Source: an uncultured bacterium
Lineage (GTDB): Bacteria; Cyanobacteriota; Vampirovibrionia; Gastranaerophilales; Gastranaerophilaceae
NCBI GenBank assembly: GCA_902782905.1
Contig: CACZPB010000125.1
Span: 1-28,200, forward strand
Direction of reading: 5' to 3'
Length of the DNA: 28,200 bases
A program made the position numbers and the translations under genes. The notes below the pieces were generated by a model. It made no database searches and was not told where the DNA came from. It worked only from the letters and a program-made list of their open reading frames with translations. Positions 15,474-24,724 of this stretch are shown in pieces; position 1 is the stretch's first letter, and every line of letters begins with the position of its first letter.

Positions 15474-18299
15474 ATGACAGAAAAGATTACGATAAAGGGA
15501 GCGAGAGAGCATAATCTCAAGAATGTATCTATAGAAATTCCTAAAAACGAGCTTGTTGTTTTTACGGGAGTTTCCGGTTCAGGTAAAAGCTCACTTGCAT
15601 TTGATACAATTTTTGCAGAAGGTCAAAGACGTTATATAGAAAGTCTTTCCACTTATGCACGCCAATTTTTGGGACAAATGGACAAACCTGACGTAGATTA
15701 TATTGACGGGCTTACTCCTGCAATTTCAATTGACCAAAAATCAACAAGCAACAATCCCAGATCTACTGTCGGAACTGTTACCGAAATTTATGATTACTTA
15801 AGACTCTTGTACGCAAGAATCGGAACTCCTTACTGCCCAAAATGCGGAAAACCAATCAAGCCTCAAACAATTGATGAAATTGTAGACAGTATTTTAAAAC
15901 TTGAAACAGGCACAAAGATACAGATTTTGGCACCTCTTGTAAAAGGTAAAAAAGGCGAATATGTTTCACTGTTTGAAGAACTCAGACAGGAAGGTTTCGT
16001 GAGAGTAAAAGTTGACGGAGAGATTTACAATCTTGATGAAGACGAAATCAAACTTGCAAAGACAAAAACGCATACAATTTCAGTGGTTGTAGACAGAGTC
16101 GTTGTAAAACCCGAAGCCCGCTCAAGAATTGCAGATTCCGTACAAATTGCACTCAAAAAAGCAGACGGAATTACAAACATTGATATCGTAGGGGGCGAAG
16201 AAATTATCTACAGCGAAAAACTCGCTTGCCCTGATTGCAATTTGAGTTTTGAAGAATTAACTCCGAGAATTTTCTCCTTCAATGCACCGTATGGTGCATG
16301 TCCCAAATGCGGCGGTTTGGGTGTGGATTTTAGAATTGACCCTGATCTGGTTGTTCCGGATAGGGCAAAATCTGTTAACGAGGGAGCAATATATCCTTGG
16401 AGCAAGTCTTCAACTTCATATTATGATGACGTTTTAGCGGCAGTAAAGCTTGCTTATAACATTGATTACGACGTCCCGTTTAAAGATTTGCCGCAAGAGC
16501 ATCAAGATATACTTCTCTATGGTTCGGATGAGCGCATCCCAATGCGCATAAGAGAGTTTGGCTCTCATAGATACAGAAACGTTTTACAGAAATTTATCGG
16601 TGTAATTCCTTTCTTGATGAAACACTATAACATAGAAAGCGAGTATTGGAAAGCCGAAATTGAAAAATATATGGTGACAACACCTTGTGAAGAATGCGGC
16701 GGAGCAAGGCTTAAACCGTTTCCTCTCGCAGTCAGAATAAATGGAGTGAATATTCATGAATTCTGTAAAATGTCTATTGATAAAGCTCTGGAATTTGTTA
16801 CGGATTTATATTTAACTCTCACTGACTTTCAAATGAAAATCGGAAAACAAATTTTGGACGAACTTAGAGCGAGATTAAAATTCTTGTGTGATGTAGGCTT
16901 AAGCTATCTTGATTTAGCAAGAGCTTCAGGAACTCTATCAGGCGGTGAAGCACAGAGAATCAGGCTTGCAACACAAATCGGAAGCGGACTTTCAGGAGTT
17001 CTCTATGTTCTTGATGAGCCTTCAATTGGCTTGCACCAGAGGGATAACGACAGGCTTATTAAAACTCTCATGAAACTGAGAAATATGGGGAATTCTTTGA
17101 TTGTAGTAGAACACGACGAAGATACCATCAGAAATGCTGATTATATCGTAGATATCGGTCCAAAAGCGGGGATAAACGGAGGAACCGTAATTGCGCAGGG
17201 CGAAGTGGATGATATTATCGGCTCTAAAGACTCTATTACAGGCAAATACTTAAGCGGAGAGTGGAGCATTCCGGTTCCTAAAAAAGTAAGAGAAGGAAAC
17301 GGAAATTTCTTGCAAATAAGAAACGCTTTCAGAAATAACTTGAAAAATATTGACCTTGATATACCATTAGGTAAGATTGTTGTTTTGACTGGCGTTTCAG
17401 GCTCAGGAAAATCAACTTTGATGCAAGATTTGATTTACGAGTATGCAATTCATAAACTAAGAAAGAATAAACCAAAACCGCAGGGAATAGATGAAATCTT
17501 AGGATTTGAAAACCTTGATAAGATTATAGATATTGACCAATCGCCGATAGGCAGAACTCCGCGCTCTAATCCTGCAACATATACGGATGTCTTTACGCCG
17601 ATTAGGGAACTTTATGCAAAAACAAACGAAGCAAAAATGCGCGGCTATAAAGCAGGAAGATTCAGCTTTAACGTAAAAGGCGGAAGGTGTGAAGCTTGCC
17701 AAGGTGACGGCGTTTTAAAAATTGAAATGAACTTCCTTTCTGACGTTTATGTAAAATGCGATGTATGCAAGGGAAAACGCTATAACAACGAGACATTAGA
17801 GGTTAAGTATAAAGGAAAAACAATATCGGATGTTCTTGAGATGTCTGTAAAAGAAGCTTATGAGTTTTTTGAGAACATTCCGCAGATTGCCAACAAGCTA
17901 AAAACATTGAATGATGTGGGTTTAGATTATATAAAACTCGGTCAGAGCGCAACTACTCTTTCTGGCGGCGAAGCGCAAAGAATTAAGCTCGCTTCTGAAC
18001 TTAACAAACGTGCAACGGGCAAAACTCTTTATCTTTTGGACGAGCCGACAACGGGTCTCCATTGGTACGATTTGGATAAGCTAATTAAGATTATTCAACA
18101 GCTTGCCGATAACGGAAACACCATTCTGATAATTGAGCACAACTTGGATTTGATAAAAGTTGCGGATTATATTATTGACCTTGGCCCCGAAGGCGGTGAC
18201 GCGGGCGGAGAAGTCGTTGCCTGCGGAACACCGAGGGAAGTTGCCAAAAACCCTAAATCATACACAGGGCAATATTTGAAACAGTATTTTGAAAAGTAG
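15474..18299 (+). CDS. uvrA: Excinuclease ABC subunit A
   Basis: The damage-recognition ATPase of nucleotide excision repair, 941 residues, full length. Two ABC modules are visible: Walker A GVSGSGKS at about 32-39 with signature LSGGEAQR near 489, and a second Walker A near 640 with signature near 829, each followed by a LDEP Walker B. The zinc modules are CPKCG near 121, the CPDC...CPKC pair at about 252-280 (insertion domain), and CEAC...CDVC at about 741-766, the conserved C-terminal zinc finger that binds DNA. The start matches the family ([14 protein letters not shown]). It is transcribed alone, and no clear terminator is seen in the 32 bases before the convergent gene. Confidence 0.98.
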   Translation: MTEKITIKGAREHNLKNVSIEIPKNELVVFTGVSGSGKSSLAFDTIFAEGQRRYIESLSTYARQFLGQMDKPDVDYIDGLTPAISIDQKSTSNNPRSTVGTVTEIYDYLRLLYARIGTPYCPKCGKPIKPQTIDEIVDSILKLETGTKIQILAPLVKGKKGEYVSLFEELRQEGFVRVKVDGEIYNLDEDEIKLAKTKTHTISVVVDRVVVKPEARSRIADSVQIALKKADGITNIDIVGGEEIIYSEKLACPDCNLSFEELTPRIFSFNAPYGACPKCGGLGVDFRIDPDLVVPDRAKSVNEGAIYPWSKSSTSYYDDVLAAVKLAYNIDYDVPFKDLPQEHQDILLYGSDERIPMRIREFGSHRYRNVLQKFIGVIPFLMKHYNIESEYWKAEIEKYMVTTPCEECGGARLKPFPLAVRINGVNIHEFCKMSIDKALEFVTDLYLTLTDFQMKIGKQILDELRARLKFLCDVGLSYLDLARASGTLSGGEAQRIRLATQIGSGLSGVLYVLDEPSIGLHQRDNDRLIKTLMKLRNMGNSLIVVEHDEDTIRNADYIVDIGPKAGINGGTVIAQGEVDDIIGSKDSITGKYLSGEWSIPVPKKVREGNGNFLQIRNAFRNNLKNIDLDIPLGKIVVLTGVSGSGKSTLMQDLIYEYAIHKLRKNKPKPQGIDEILGFENLDKIIDIDQSPIGRTPRSNPATYTDVFTPIRELYAKTNEAKMRGYKAGRFSFNVKGGRCEACQGDGVLKIEMNFLSDVYVKCDVCKGKRYNNETLEVKYKGKTISDVLEMSVKEAYEFFENIPQIANKLKTLNDVGLDYIKLGQSATTLSGGEAQRIKLASELNKRATGKTLYLLDEPTTGLHWYDLDKLIKIIQQLADNGNTILIIEHNLDLIKVADYIIDLGPEGGDAGGEVVACGTPREVAKNPKSYTGQYLKQYFEK

Positions 18300-18331
18300 C
18301 AGGTCGACCACTTATACAATATTAGATTTAG

Positions 18332-19608
18332 TTAAAGCAAAAACAATGATTCATTTGAGGTTTGTAGTTTAAGTTCTTTTGCAAAACGATCTAATGCCTT
18401 TTGTGGGGTATCACTTTCTTTTATAATTCTTATCATTGCGTCAAAATCAAAATCAAAATTCTTCCCTTGGGGAATATTTTCTTTTGCTTTTGCTAAACCA
18501 TTTATAAGCAAATCCTTAAGTTCCTGCCTAAAACCTTGTTCTCCTTCTTTAGCGTATATTTTCATGTTCATAAGAGTGCTTTCTAATGTAAACCAAGGAG
18601 TATCTGAATGTAATTCATTTATATAATTATTTTTCTTACAAAAAATATCCCAAGATTTTGGAAAATCCTGCATTTTATCTTTTACACGGTTTAATAGTTC
18701 ATATATCTCCAATTCATTATTGAAAGCCTCTGTTACATCTTTATATTCCGGCGCATCTTTATATTGTTCTAGTCTTTTTTTTAATGTTGCTCTAATGTCT
18801 TCAATGCCGATTTTATCTATAAGCTCTATGTTTTTTTGTAACTGTGCTTCTGTTGCGAGATTAGCTTTGCAAATTCAATATCATTTAACTCTAGATGTTT
18901 ATGCAGCACATCATTGTATGTTGAAAACCCCATTTTTCTTATTATATTATCAGTTGTTTTAACCATATCACTTGAGGATGTTTCTACAAGTTTAACACCG
19001 TCAAAAACATCTGAAATTTTATATATACCATCAGCTACGTTTGGATTTTGTTTAATTATCACACTTCCTTTTGGAAGCTTTACTTCATCCAAGAAAAAGA
19101 AATCATCTTGAATTCCGCCAATAACTTTTTTAGAAGGCATTTTTTCAACAGTTTCTCTAAAAGGAAGTATTATTGAATATTCCATATCATTCCATTTGTT
19201 ACCAAAGAAATGCTCAGTAACAGATTTATTTAATGCAAAATGAATGGTATGCCTACATTCTCCTACCCCATCCGCATTTTTTGTTGCCATGTTTGTAGAA
19301 ATAATTTTTCCACCTTTTGGAAAATATTTTGTTCTATGCACCATTACCAAGCTTTCGGGCTTGACTTCATTCATTGACAATGTTGGTCTGCGCTTTGCCC
19401 AACTGAAAAGCGAATTATCAGCAGTGATGACAGAATTTTTTATTTTTTCATCAGAACTTATAAAAATATCTTTTTGTAATTGTTTTGTTTTTGGCACATA
19501 TGTTACTCTGTCTCCAAAAACAGAGATAACTGTAGGTCGTTCAACTAACCTTGAACCACACCGTTGAGCAATAATATCATAGACTTTGCCTAATGCACCA
19601 ATTTTCAA
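18332..19608 (-). pseudogene. Unknown-function gene split by one frameshift
   Basis: I do not recognise the product. The first part (19608 to 18826) encodes 260 residues from a TTG start with AGG seven bases upstream, and stops after DIEFAKLISQQ. In the -1 frame, codons from 18874 run open without a stop to 18332, reading ANLATEAQLQKNIELIDKIG onward. Joining them needs one extra base near 18864-18870 (GCAAAGCT probably was GCAAAAGCT), giving about 425 residues. The join must lie within 18826-18877. The first half has a conserved-looking block: VHRTKYFPKGG (His91), then TIHFALN, then EYSIILPF. The second half is helical and charged. No signal peptide or membrane segment is seen. It may be a real pseudogene or a sequence error. 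It is convergent with uvrA. Confidence 0.75.
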
Positions 19609-19726
19609 TTCAATACCTGCCTAATTAACTAACCTATACTATTGTAAAGTATTTTCATTTTTATAAATTGCCTATTTATTACAAAATGTTAATTAAGTGT
19701 TTTGCAAATAATAAGCAGATAAGTCA

Positions 19727-19899
19727 GTGTTGCTACGCCGATAATTCTTACATTTTACATAATATAAACAAGTCTTGTCATTGCTTCAGGCTAATTGCCT
19801 CCGCAATGCCAAGAACTTGCTATCCTAAAATCTTTGCAACATTTTGTATTTGCAAGAAAGTGCTTGAAACAACTATCTTCGGCATGTCGGCGTTACCAC
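19727..19899. repeat. Nested inverted repeat in a 407-base gene-free interval
   Basis: The interval 19609-20015 has no credible gene. Inside it, 19735-19742 pairs with 19886-19893 (8 bp, one G-T), flanked by weaker pairing of 19727-19732 with 19896-19899. This encloses a long imperfect hairpin at 19769-19819 whose arms pair in four blocks: CAAGT/ACTTG, CTTG/CAAG, CATTGC/GCAATG and AGGC/GCCT, around the loop TAATT. Every short frame across it is closed by stops or lacks a start signal. It could be a dispersed repeat or a small structured RNA. No promoter or terminator was assigned. Confidence 0.55.
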
Positions 19900-19980
19900 A
19901 TCGACAAAAAGATTTTTAACTTCCGCTATGCTATTCATACAAAAGTTTTTATCAAATTTATAAGCAATTATCAATTAAAT

Positions 19981-20009
19981 TTGAAAAATTTTTGAAAATC
20001 CAATATAAT
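19981..20009 (+). promoter_or_regulatory. Predicted comM promoter with leaderless geometry
   Basis: TTGAAA (19981-19986, 5/6) and a perfect TATAAT (20004-20009) have a 17-base spacer. The ATG at 20016 follows the -10 by six bases (AAACCT) with no ribosome binding site. This is the strongest of the three promoters of this type in the window. Confidence 0.7.
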
Positions 20010-20015
20010 AAACCT

Positions 20016-21539
20016 ATGGTAGCAAAGGCAATTACAGCGGCGGCAATCGGAATTAATTCCTGCAAAATTGAAGTTGAGGTTGATACAACTCAATCACTCC
20101 CCAATATTAGCGTTGTCGGTTTGCCGGATAATTCTGTTAACGAAGCCAGAGAAAGGGTTCGTTCTGCTATCAAAAATTCGGGATTTTCTTTTCCTACAGG
20201 GAAAGTGATTGTGAACCTTGCCCCCGCAGATATTAGAAAAGAAGGTACCCATTTTGACCTCCCGATTGCAATTGGAATACTCAAGGAGCAGGGAATAAAT
20301 ATTCCGGACGATTTAAATACTGCATTTCTGGGTGAGCTCTCTTTAGATGGGGCTCTTCGCTATGTAAACGGAGTTTTACCGCTTGTTAGCGGACTCAAAG
20401 ATGCAGGGATTTCAACTGTTTTTGTTCCGGAAGAAAATGCAAAAGAAGCAGCACTCGTTCAGGGGATAAATGTATTCGGAGCAAAGTTTTTGGGTGATAT
20501 TGTTGCACACTTTACAGATACACCTATTCAAAAAACAACTGTTGACATTAACAAATACTTGGAAGAAAACGCTGACACGGATTACACCTATGATTTTAAG
20601 GATGTCAAAGGTCAGCAAAAAGCAAAAAAAGCACTTGAAATTGCTGCCGCCGGAGGACATAACCTTCTTATGTCAGGTTCTCCAGGTTCAGGTAAAACGC
20701 TTATGGCTAAATGTCTTGCATCAATTTTGCCGCCTTTAGAGCTTCAAGAAGCACTTGAATTAACAAAAATATACAGTATTTGCGGGCTCCTTAATTCAGA
20801 CAAACCGCTTGTCACAAAGCGTCCCTACAGAGCAGTTCATCACACCGCATCCAAGAACGGAATAATAGGCGGCGGCACGAACCCACGCCCCGGAGAAATC
20901 ACACTTGCACACAGGGGTGTACTTTTTTTAGACGAAATGGCTGAATTTGAACGTCAAACTCTTGAAGTTTTGCGGCAGCCGCTTGAAGACGGTGATGTAG
21001 TAATTTCAAGAACAAAAAATTCCATCAAATATCCGGCAAAATTTATGCTTGTTGGAGCAATGAACCCTTGTCCCTGCGGCTTCTTAGGAGACAAAGAAAA
21101 AGAGTGTACGTGCTCCGAGTTTCAAATACAAAGGTACCGCTCAAAACTCTCAGGACCTCTTTTGGATAGAATTGATTTAATCGTCAATGTTCCGCGCCTT
21201 ACTACCGATGAGCTTATTAACACAAAAACAGAATCAGAACCCTCATCAGAAATTCAAAAAAGAGTAATAAGAGCAAGAAAAATCCAAGCGAAAAGATATG
21301 AGCAAGAAGGAATTCTCACAAACTCAGAACTTTCGGGGAAGCAAATAAAAAAATACTGCAAACTTGATGAAAAAACAGAAAGCTTCTTAAAATTAGCCAC
21401 GCAAAAATACCAACTTTCCGGCAGAAAATATGACCGAATTTTAAAACTTGCAAGAACCATAGCCGACCTTAGTGAAAAAGAAAATATAGAGATGGCAGAC
21501 ATCACACAGGCACTTCAATATAAAGTTGATATGATATAA
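20016..21539 (+). CDS. comM: ComM/YifB-family AAA+ helicase
   Basis: A 507-residue magnesium-chelatase-like AAA+ protein. ComM drives branch migration during integration of DNA taken up by transformation. The N-terminal S5-like fold has NISVVGLPDNSVNEARERVR and VIVNLAPADIRKEG. The ATPase has Walker A GSPGSGKT (221-228), Walker B VLFLDE near 302, MNPCPCGFLGDKEKECTC with clustered cysteines, and SKLSGPLLDRIDL. The start is the ATG at 20016, which gives the family N-terminus MVAKAITAAAIG. An upstream TTG at 19992 would lie inside the promoter. The next gene is a pilin-like gene with its own promoter at the end of comM, which fits but does not prove a DNA-uptake setting. Confidence 0.95.
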   Translation: MVAKAITAAAIGINSCKIEVEVDTTQSLPNISVVGLPDNSVNEARERVRSAIKNSGFSFPTGKVIVNLAPADIRKEGTHFDLPIAIGILKEQGINIPDDLNTAFLGELSLDGALRYVNGVLPLVSGLKDAGISTVFVPEENAKEAALVQGINVFGAKFLGDIVAHFTDTPIQKTTVDINKYLEENADTDYTYDFKDVKGQQKAKKALEIAAAGGHNLLMSGSPGSGKTLMAKCLASILPPLELQEALELTKIYSICGLLNSDKPLVTKRPYRAVHHTASKNGIIGGGTNPRPGEITLAHRGVLFLDEMAEFERQTLEVLRQPLEDGDVVISRTKNSIKYPAKFMLVGAMNPCPCGFLGDKEKECTCSEFQIQRYRSKLSGPLLDRIDLIVNVPRLTTDELINTKTESEPSSEIQKRVIRARKIQAKRYEQEGILTNSELSGKQIKKYCKLDEKTESFLKLATQKYQLSGRKYDRILKLARTIADLSEKENIEMADITQALQYKVDMI

Positions 21540-21554
21540 AAATTTTGGTACAAT
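21526..21554 (+). promoter_or_regulatory. Predicted promoter of the pilin-like gene
   Basis: TTGATA (21526-21531) and TACAAT (21549-21554) have a 17-base spacer, and TGG before the -10 makes it an extended -10 element. It overlaps the last codons of comM. The leader is about 30 bases and includes AAGGGAG at 21579-21585, five bases before the ATG. Confidence 0.75.
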
Positions 21555-21590
21555 AATTGTTGTATTTTTAAAAGTTTTAAGGGAGAAAAT

Positions 21591-22343
21591 ATGAAGAAAA
21601 AATATTCAGCGTTTACACTTGCGGAAGTTTTGATAACTCTTACAATATTAGGTGTTATTGCAGCAATTACATTACCTGTTTTGCAAGATAATGTAAACAA
21701 AAGTGCATGGACTAACGGCTTAAAAGTTGCAAAAGGAAACATCGAAAGTGCAATTGCAAATATGATGGCAGACTATAGTGCCGACTCTTTATCCGATACT
21801 CCGATTTGGGCAGACCCAACGACAAAATGGACAGAAGGGGACGAATATACTACGCCAACAGAATATAAAGCATACGATATAGCAAGTTTGCAAAAATATT
21901 TTAAAATTGATTCAGTGACAGAAGGCATTGACTATGATATATACACACTTAATAACGAAAAGACTTCAATAGCGAACCCCGGAACAAGATTCAATTTGAC
22001 AAACAATTCTTCCTTTAACATGTTCATAACTCAAAATGCTGATGGCGTTGACACATCTACTGCGGCTGATTGCGGGAATATTATTTGTGCGGAATACGCA
22101 AAAGTATATATTGACGTAAACGGCAAAAAAGGACCTAATACATTCGGCAAAGATATTTATTCCTTCTCGCTCTCTGAACACGGAAGACTAGTACCGTACG
22201 GAAGTGAAGCCCTAAACAAGCTTAATAATACTCCGACATGGAAAACCGATTGCTCGGGTAATCATCCGGAAAGCACTTGGAATAGCGAAGCATGCACAGC
22301 CAGAGTAATAGACGAAGGATATAAAATCAATTATTTGAAATAG
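21591..22343 (+). CDS. Type IV pilin-like (prepilin) protein
   Basis: A 250-residue class III signal peptide protein. The leader MKKKYSA is followed by FTLAEVLITLTILGVIAA: basic leader, cleavage before Phe8, Glu at +5, and a hydrophobic helix that would pack in the filament core. The residue before cleavage is Ala, not the usual Gly, so processing by a prepilin peptidase is likely but not certain. The rest is a soluble domain with paired cysteines (DCGNIIC near 160 and two more near the C-terminus) that could form disulfides. It is either a major or minor pilin or a type II secretion pseudopilin. No assembly ATPase or secretin gene is in the window. The strong promoter suggests high expression. 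Confidence 0.85.
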   Translation: MKKKYSAFTLAEVLITLTILGVIAAITLPVLQDNVNKSAWTNGLKVAKGNIESAIANMMADYSADSLSDTPIWADPTTKWTEGDEYTTPTEYKAYDIASLQKYFKIDSVTEGIDYDIYTLNNEKTSIANPGTRFNLTNNSSFNMFITQNADGVDTSTAADCGNIICAEYAKVYIDVNGKKGPNTFGKDIYSFSLSEHGRLVPYGSEALNKLNNTPTWKTDCSGNHPESTWNSEACTARVIDEGYKINYLK

Positions 22344-22367
22344 AAGAAAGGTTAAAAAATATACAGA

Positions 22368-23186
22368 ATGACAAATAATTTTTCAAATCTTGATGAATTA
22401 TATTGCAAAGTTCCACCCACAAAACTCCGAAATAAAGACGAGAAATTCTGCCCGTCAGGCACCACACCTTTTTGGTTATGGGTAGGTGATAGGTATTTTT
22501 ACGGAATGTTGGAAACCAGATTTTTTGCATTTCGATATAAAGGCGCCGAAAATTTCTATAAAAAGGATCCAAATACACCAATTATCCTATTTGCTCCACA
22601 TCACAATTGGTGGGACGGAATCATAGGTTACAACATTTGTAACAGAATTTTTAAGAAAGAAATACGCATTATGATTGAAGAACTTAACCGATTCCCTCTG
22701 ATAAGACGCGGAGGCGCATTCAGTGTAAACAAAAAGTCTCCTCAAGCATCAATGATTTCTCTAAAATATGCAGTTGAACAAATGGGCGACCCGAATAATA
22801 TATTATACATATTCCCGGAGGGAATAATTAAACCGCCAAACCACAGACCACTCGAACTCCAAACAGGTATGACATATATTGCGGAAAAAGCTGTTAAAAA
22901 ATATGGCAAAGTGGCTCTTATGCCGGTTGCAGTAAATTATTACTTCCTGCGTGACAATAGACCTGAAGTATTTGTAGAATTTGGGGATATTATTGAATTA
23001 AATGACGACAGGCCCGACAGAAAAGAGTACACCAAGTTTTTGGGAGAAAAGCTTGAACAACTCTGTGACAAACAAATTAACGATATAAGTAACGCAAACT
23101 TTAAAGGATATGAAACATTGTTCCAAAAGAAATTAAAATGGTACAGAAGGGTTGAACAGTGGCTAAAAAGAGTTAAACAAAATTAA
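22368..23186 (+). CDS. PlsC-type 1-acyl-glycerophosphate acyltransferase
   Basis: A 272-residue member of the lysophospholipid acyltransferase superfamily, probably acylating the sn-2 position of lysophosphatidate or a related lipid at the membrane. The catalytic HX4D motif is HHNWWD (His78 to Asp83), and the substrate-binding FPEG is at 149-152, within LYIFPEGIIKPPNHRP. No full membrane helix is obvious; a hydrophobic region before residue 60 may attach it to the membrane. It starts 24 bases after the pilin-like gene and has only a weak, distant ribosome binding site, so it may share that transcript. The exact acyl acceptor cannot be told from sequence. Confidence 0.88.
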   Translation: MTNNFSNLDELYCKVPPTKLRNKDEKFCPSGTTPFWLWVGDRYFYGMLETRFFAFRYKGAENFYKKDPNTPIILFAPHHNWWDGIIGYNICNRIFKKEIRIMIEELNRFPLIRRGGAFSVNKKSPQASMISLKYAVEQMGDPNNILYIFPEGIIKPPNHRPLELQTGMTYIAEKAVKKYGKVALMPVAVNYYFLRDNRPEVFVEFGDIIELNDDRPDRKEYTKFLGEKLEQLCDKQINDISNANFKGYETLFQKKLKWYRRVEQWLKRVKQN

Positions 23187-23191
23187 TCATA

Positions 23192-23226
23192 AAAAAGGCG
23201 CCGAGGTTTTCCCTCGGCGCCTTTTT
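23192..23226. terminator. Bidirectional terminator between plsC-type gene and fliN
   Basis: A perfect 15-bp stem (23192-23206 with 23212-23226) with a 10-bp GC-rich core and A5/T5 ends around a 5-base loop. It lies 5 bases after one stop and 9 bases from the other, and works in both directions. Confidence 0.95.
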
Positions 23227-23235
23227 AATAATAAT

Positions 23236-23724
23236 TTATTCTTCTTTATTTCCACTGTTAATGGTATTTAAACGTTTTACAGGGTCAGTAATATGAGTAA
23301 TTCTTAAACCAAAACTATCTTCTATTACAACAACCTCACCATACGCAATAAGCTTGCCGTTTGCATATAGCTCTACAGGTTCACCTGCTGCTTTATTCAA
23401 GGTTACGATTGACCCCTTAGTGAGTTCAAGAACTTTCTTTATCGGCAAATCTGTTTTACCCAGCTCCACTGATAATTGAAGTTTTACATCCAAAAGAATG
23501 TTCAAATTTTGATTCTGTGGTCCTTGAACCTGGTCTAAATCTTCAAAAGATGCAAATTGAACAGGCTGTACTGTAACAGTCTTATCATCTTCGTGTTCGG
23601 CAGTATGTGAAATTTTTTCAGGTTCAAAAGCAGTCTCCTTTGCAGGAGTTTCTTCACTCTTGCCCAATTTATCCTCAATATTTTCTTCAGGATTTATATC
23701 CTTCATATCGTCATCTTCTAACAT
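23236..23724 (-). CDS. fliN: Flagellar motor switch protein FliN
   Basis: Part of the cytoplasmic C-ring that sets rotation direction and helps dock export substrates. The SpoA domain occupies about residues 74-148 (NILLDVKLQLSVELG, GSIVTLNKAAGEPVELYANG, IAYGEVVVIEDSFGLRIT), all typical of FliN. Residues 1-72 are a long acidic, probably disordered extension, making the protein 162 residues instead of about 80-137. It does not have the CheC-like phosphatase part that would make it FliY. The ATG lies 12 bases after the fliM stop with AGAGGGG upstream. It is the last gene of fliL-fliM-fliN. Confidence 0.93.
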   Translation of the reverse strand: MLEDDDMKDINPEENIEDKLGKSEETPAKETAFEPEKISHTAEHEDDKTVTVQPVQFASFEDLDQVQGPQNQNLNILLDVKLQLSVELGKTDLPIKKVLELTKGSIVTLNKAAGEPVELYANGKLIAYGEVVVIEDSFGLRITHITDPVKRLNTINSGNKEE

Positions 23725-23736
23725 CTAAACCCCTCT

Positions 23737-24717
23737 CTAGAAATAATTTCTTAAAAGTTCGTGCATTTCATCGTATACATCTGTTATTTTAACACAAATT
23801 TTGTCTTTGATTGTTCCGGGACGAGCAAAGAACTTCTTCTCACCATTAACTTTTACAATCAAATCATCTTCAACTTTGTTGTCAAGTTTGATAATATCAC
23901 CTTCCGAAAGCTGTAAAAAGTCGTCCATCGTTATGCTGCAAGTACCAAATTGTACCCTCAGATCAACGGTTGAAGAATTAATTTTGGAAATCATTTTCAT
24001 TCGCTCATCATTAGAAGCAACCAGCCCCTTCGTTTGGAATATATGTTGAGTGCTCAAATGCCCCAAAACAGTCTCTAACACCGGATACGGGAAACATATA
24101 CTGAATAAACCAAAATGTTTTCCTGAAATTTGAACTTCAAAAGTTAAAAGAGCCACAATTTCACCCGCAGTTGCAACTTGTATGGATTGATAATTGTCAT
24201 CAAGACTTATAAACTTGCCAGTTACCGGAATAATTGTGTTCCAAGAATCCTCAAGCGATTTTATGATAATATTGATAACTTTTTTTGCAAGAGCTTTTTC
24301 AATATCCGTAAGTTCTCTTGATTGCGGATCAATGGAACCCGTACCTCCAAGCATTCTGTTTACTATGCAAGAAATAACTTCAAAACTTATTCCCAAAAGA
24401 ATTTGACCTGTTAAAGGTTCAAATTCAAACACACCGACACTTATCGGCGAAGGCATTGAACGAATAAATTCCTCATAAGTAAGTTGATCCACAGAAACAA
24501 TTTCTATCTCTACTCTCATGCGCAAATAACCGCTTAAAACAAGAGAGATTGCCTTTGAGAATTCTCTGTGAATATCTCTTAAGGCTCTCAAATTGTCCTT
24601 TGAAAATTTATCAGGACGACGGAAGTTATACAACTTATAACTTTTGTGTTCCGCATCCGAATAATCTACATCGGAATCTGTATTAAACATAATTTTTTCT
24701 TGTTCTGTATCTGCCAT
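23737..24717 (-). CDS. fliM: Flagellar motor switch protein FliM
   Basis: The C-ring component that links FliG to FliN and normally receives CheY-P. The 326 residues contain YNFRRPDKFSKDNLRAL (30-46), the middle domain with RMLGGTGS (121-128) typical of FliM, and a C-terminal SpoA domain at about 250-320. The N-terminal CheY-binding peptide, LSQxEIDALL in well-studied species, is not clearly present. Residues 4-11 (TEQEKIMF) keep only the Q-E-x-I pattern. The ribosome binding site AGGGA overlaps the fliL stop codon (7-base gap), a sign of coupling. Whether switching by CheY is lost cannot be decided from sequence. Confidence 0.95.
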   Translation of the reverse strand: MADTEQEKIMFNTDSDVDYSDAEHKSYKLYNFRRPDKFSKDNLRALRDIHREFSKAISLVLSGYLRMRVEIEIVSVDQLTYEEFIRSMPSPISVGVFEFEPLTGQILLGISFEVISCIVNRMLGGTGSIDPQSRELTDIEKALAKKVINIIIKSLEDSWNTIIPVTGKFISLDDNYQSIQVATAGEIVALLTFEVQISGKHFGLFSICFPYPVLETVLGHLSTQHIFQTKGLVASNDERMKMISKINSSTVDLRVQFGTCSITMDDFLQLSEGDIIKLDNKVEDDLIVKVNGEKKFFARPGTIKDKICVKITDVYDEMHELLRNYF

Positions 24718-24724
24718 TTATTCC

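Noticed and set aside
18826..18877. Programmed -1 frameshifting to make a fusion protein
   Set aside because: No slippery heptamer of the X-XXY-YYZ type and no following stem-loop were found; a one-base deletion is simpler.
19668..19919. An open frame of 83 codons on the plus strand in the comM upstream interval
   Set aside because: No ribosome binding site, unusual cysteine-rich composition, no resemblance to a known protein, and it overlaps the nested inverted repeat.
7068..20009. SOS (LexA) boxes upstream of uvrC and uvrA
   Set aside because: Neither the CTGT-N8-ACAG nor the GAAC-N4-GTTC pattern is visible near either promoter.
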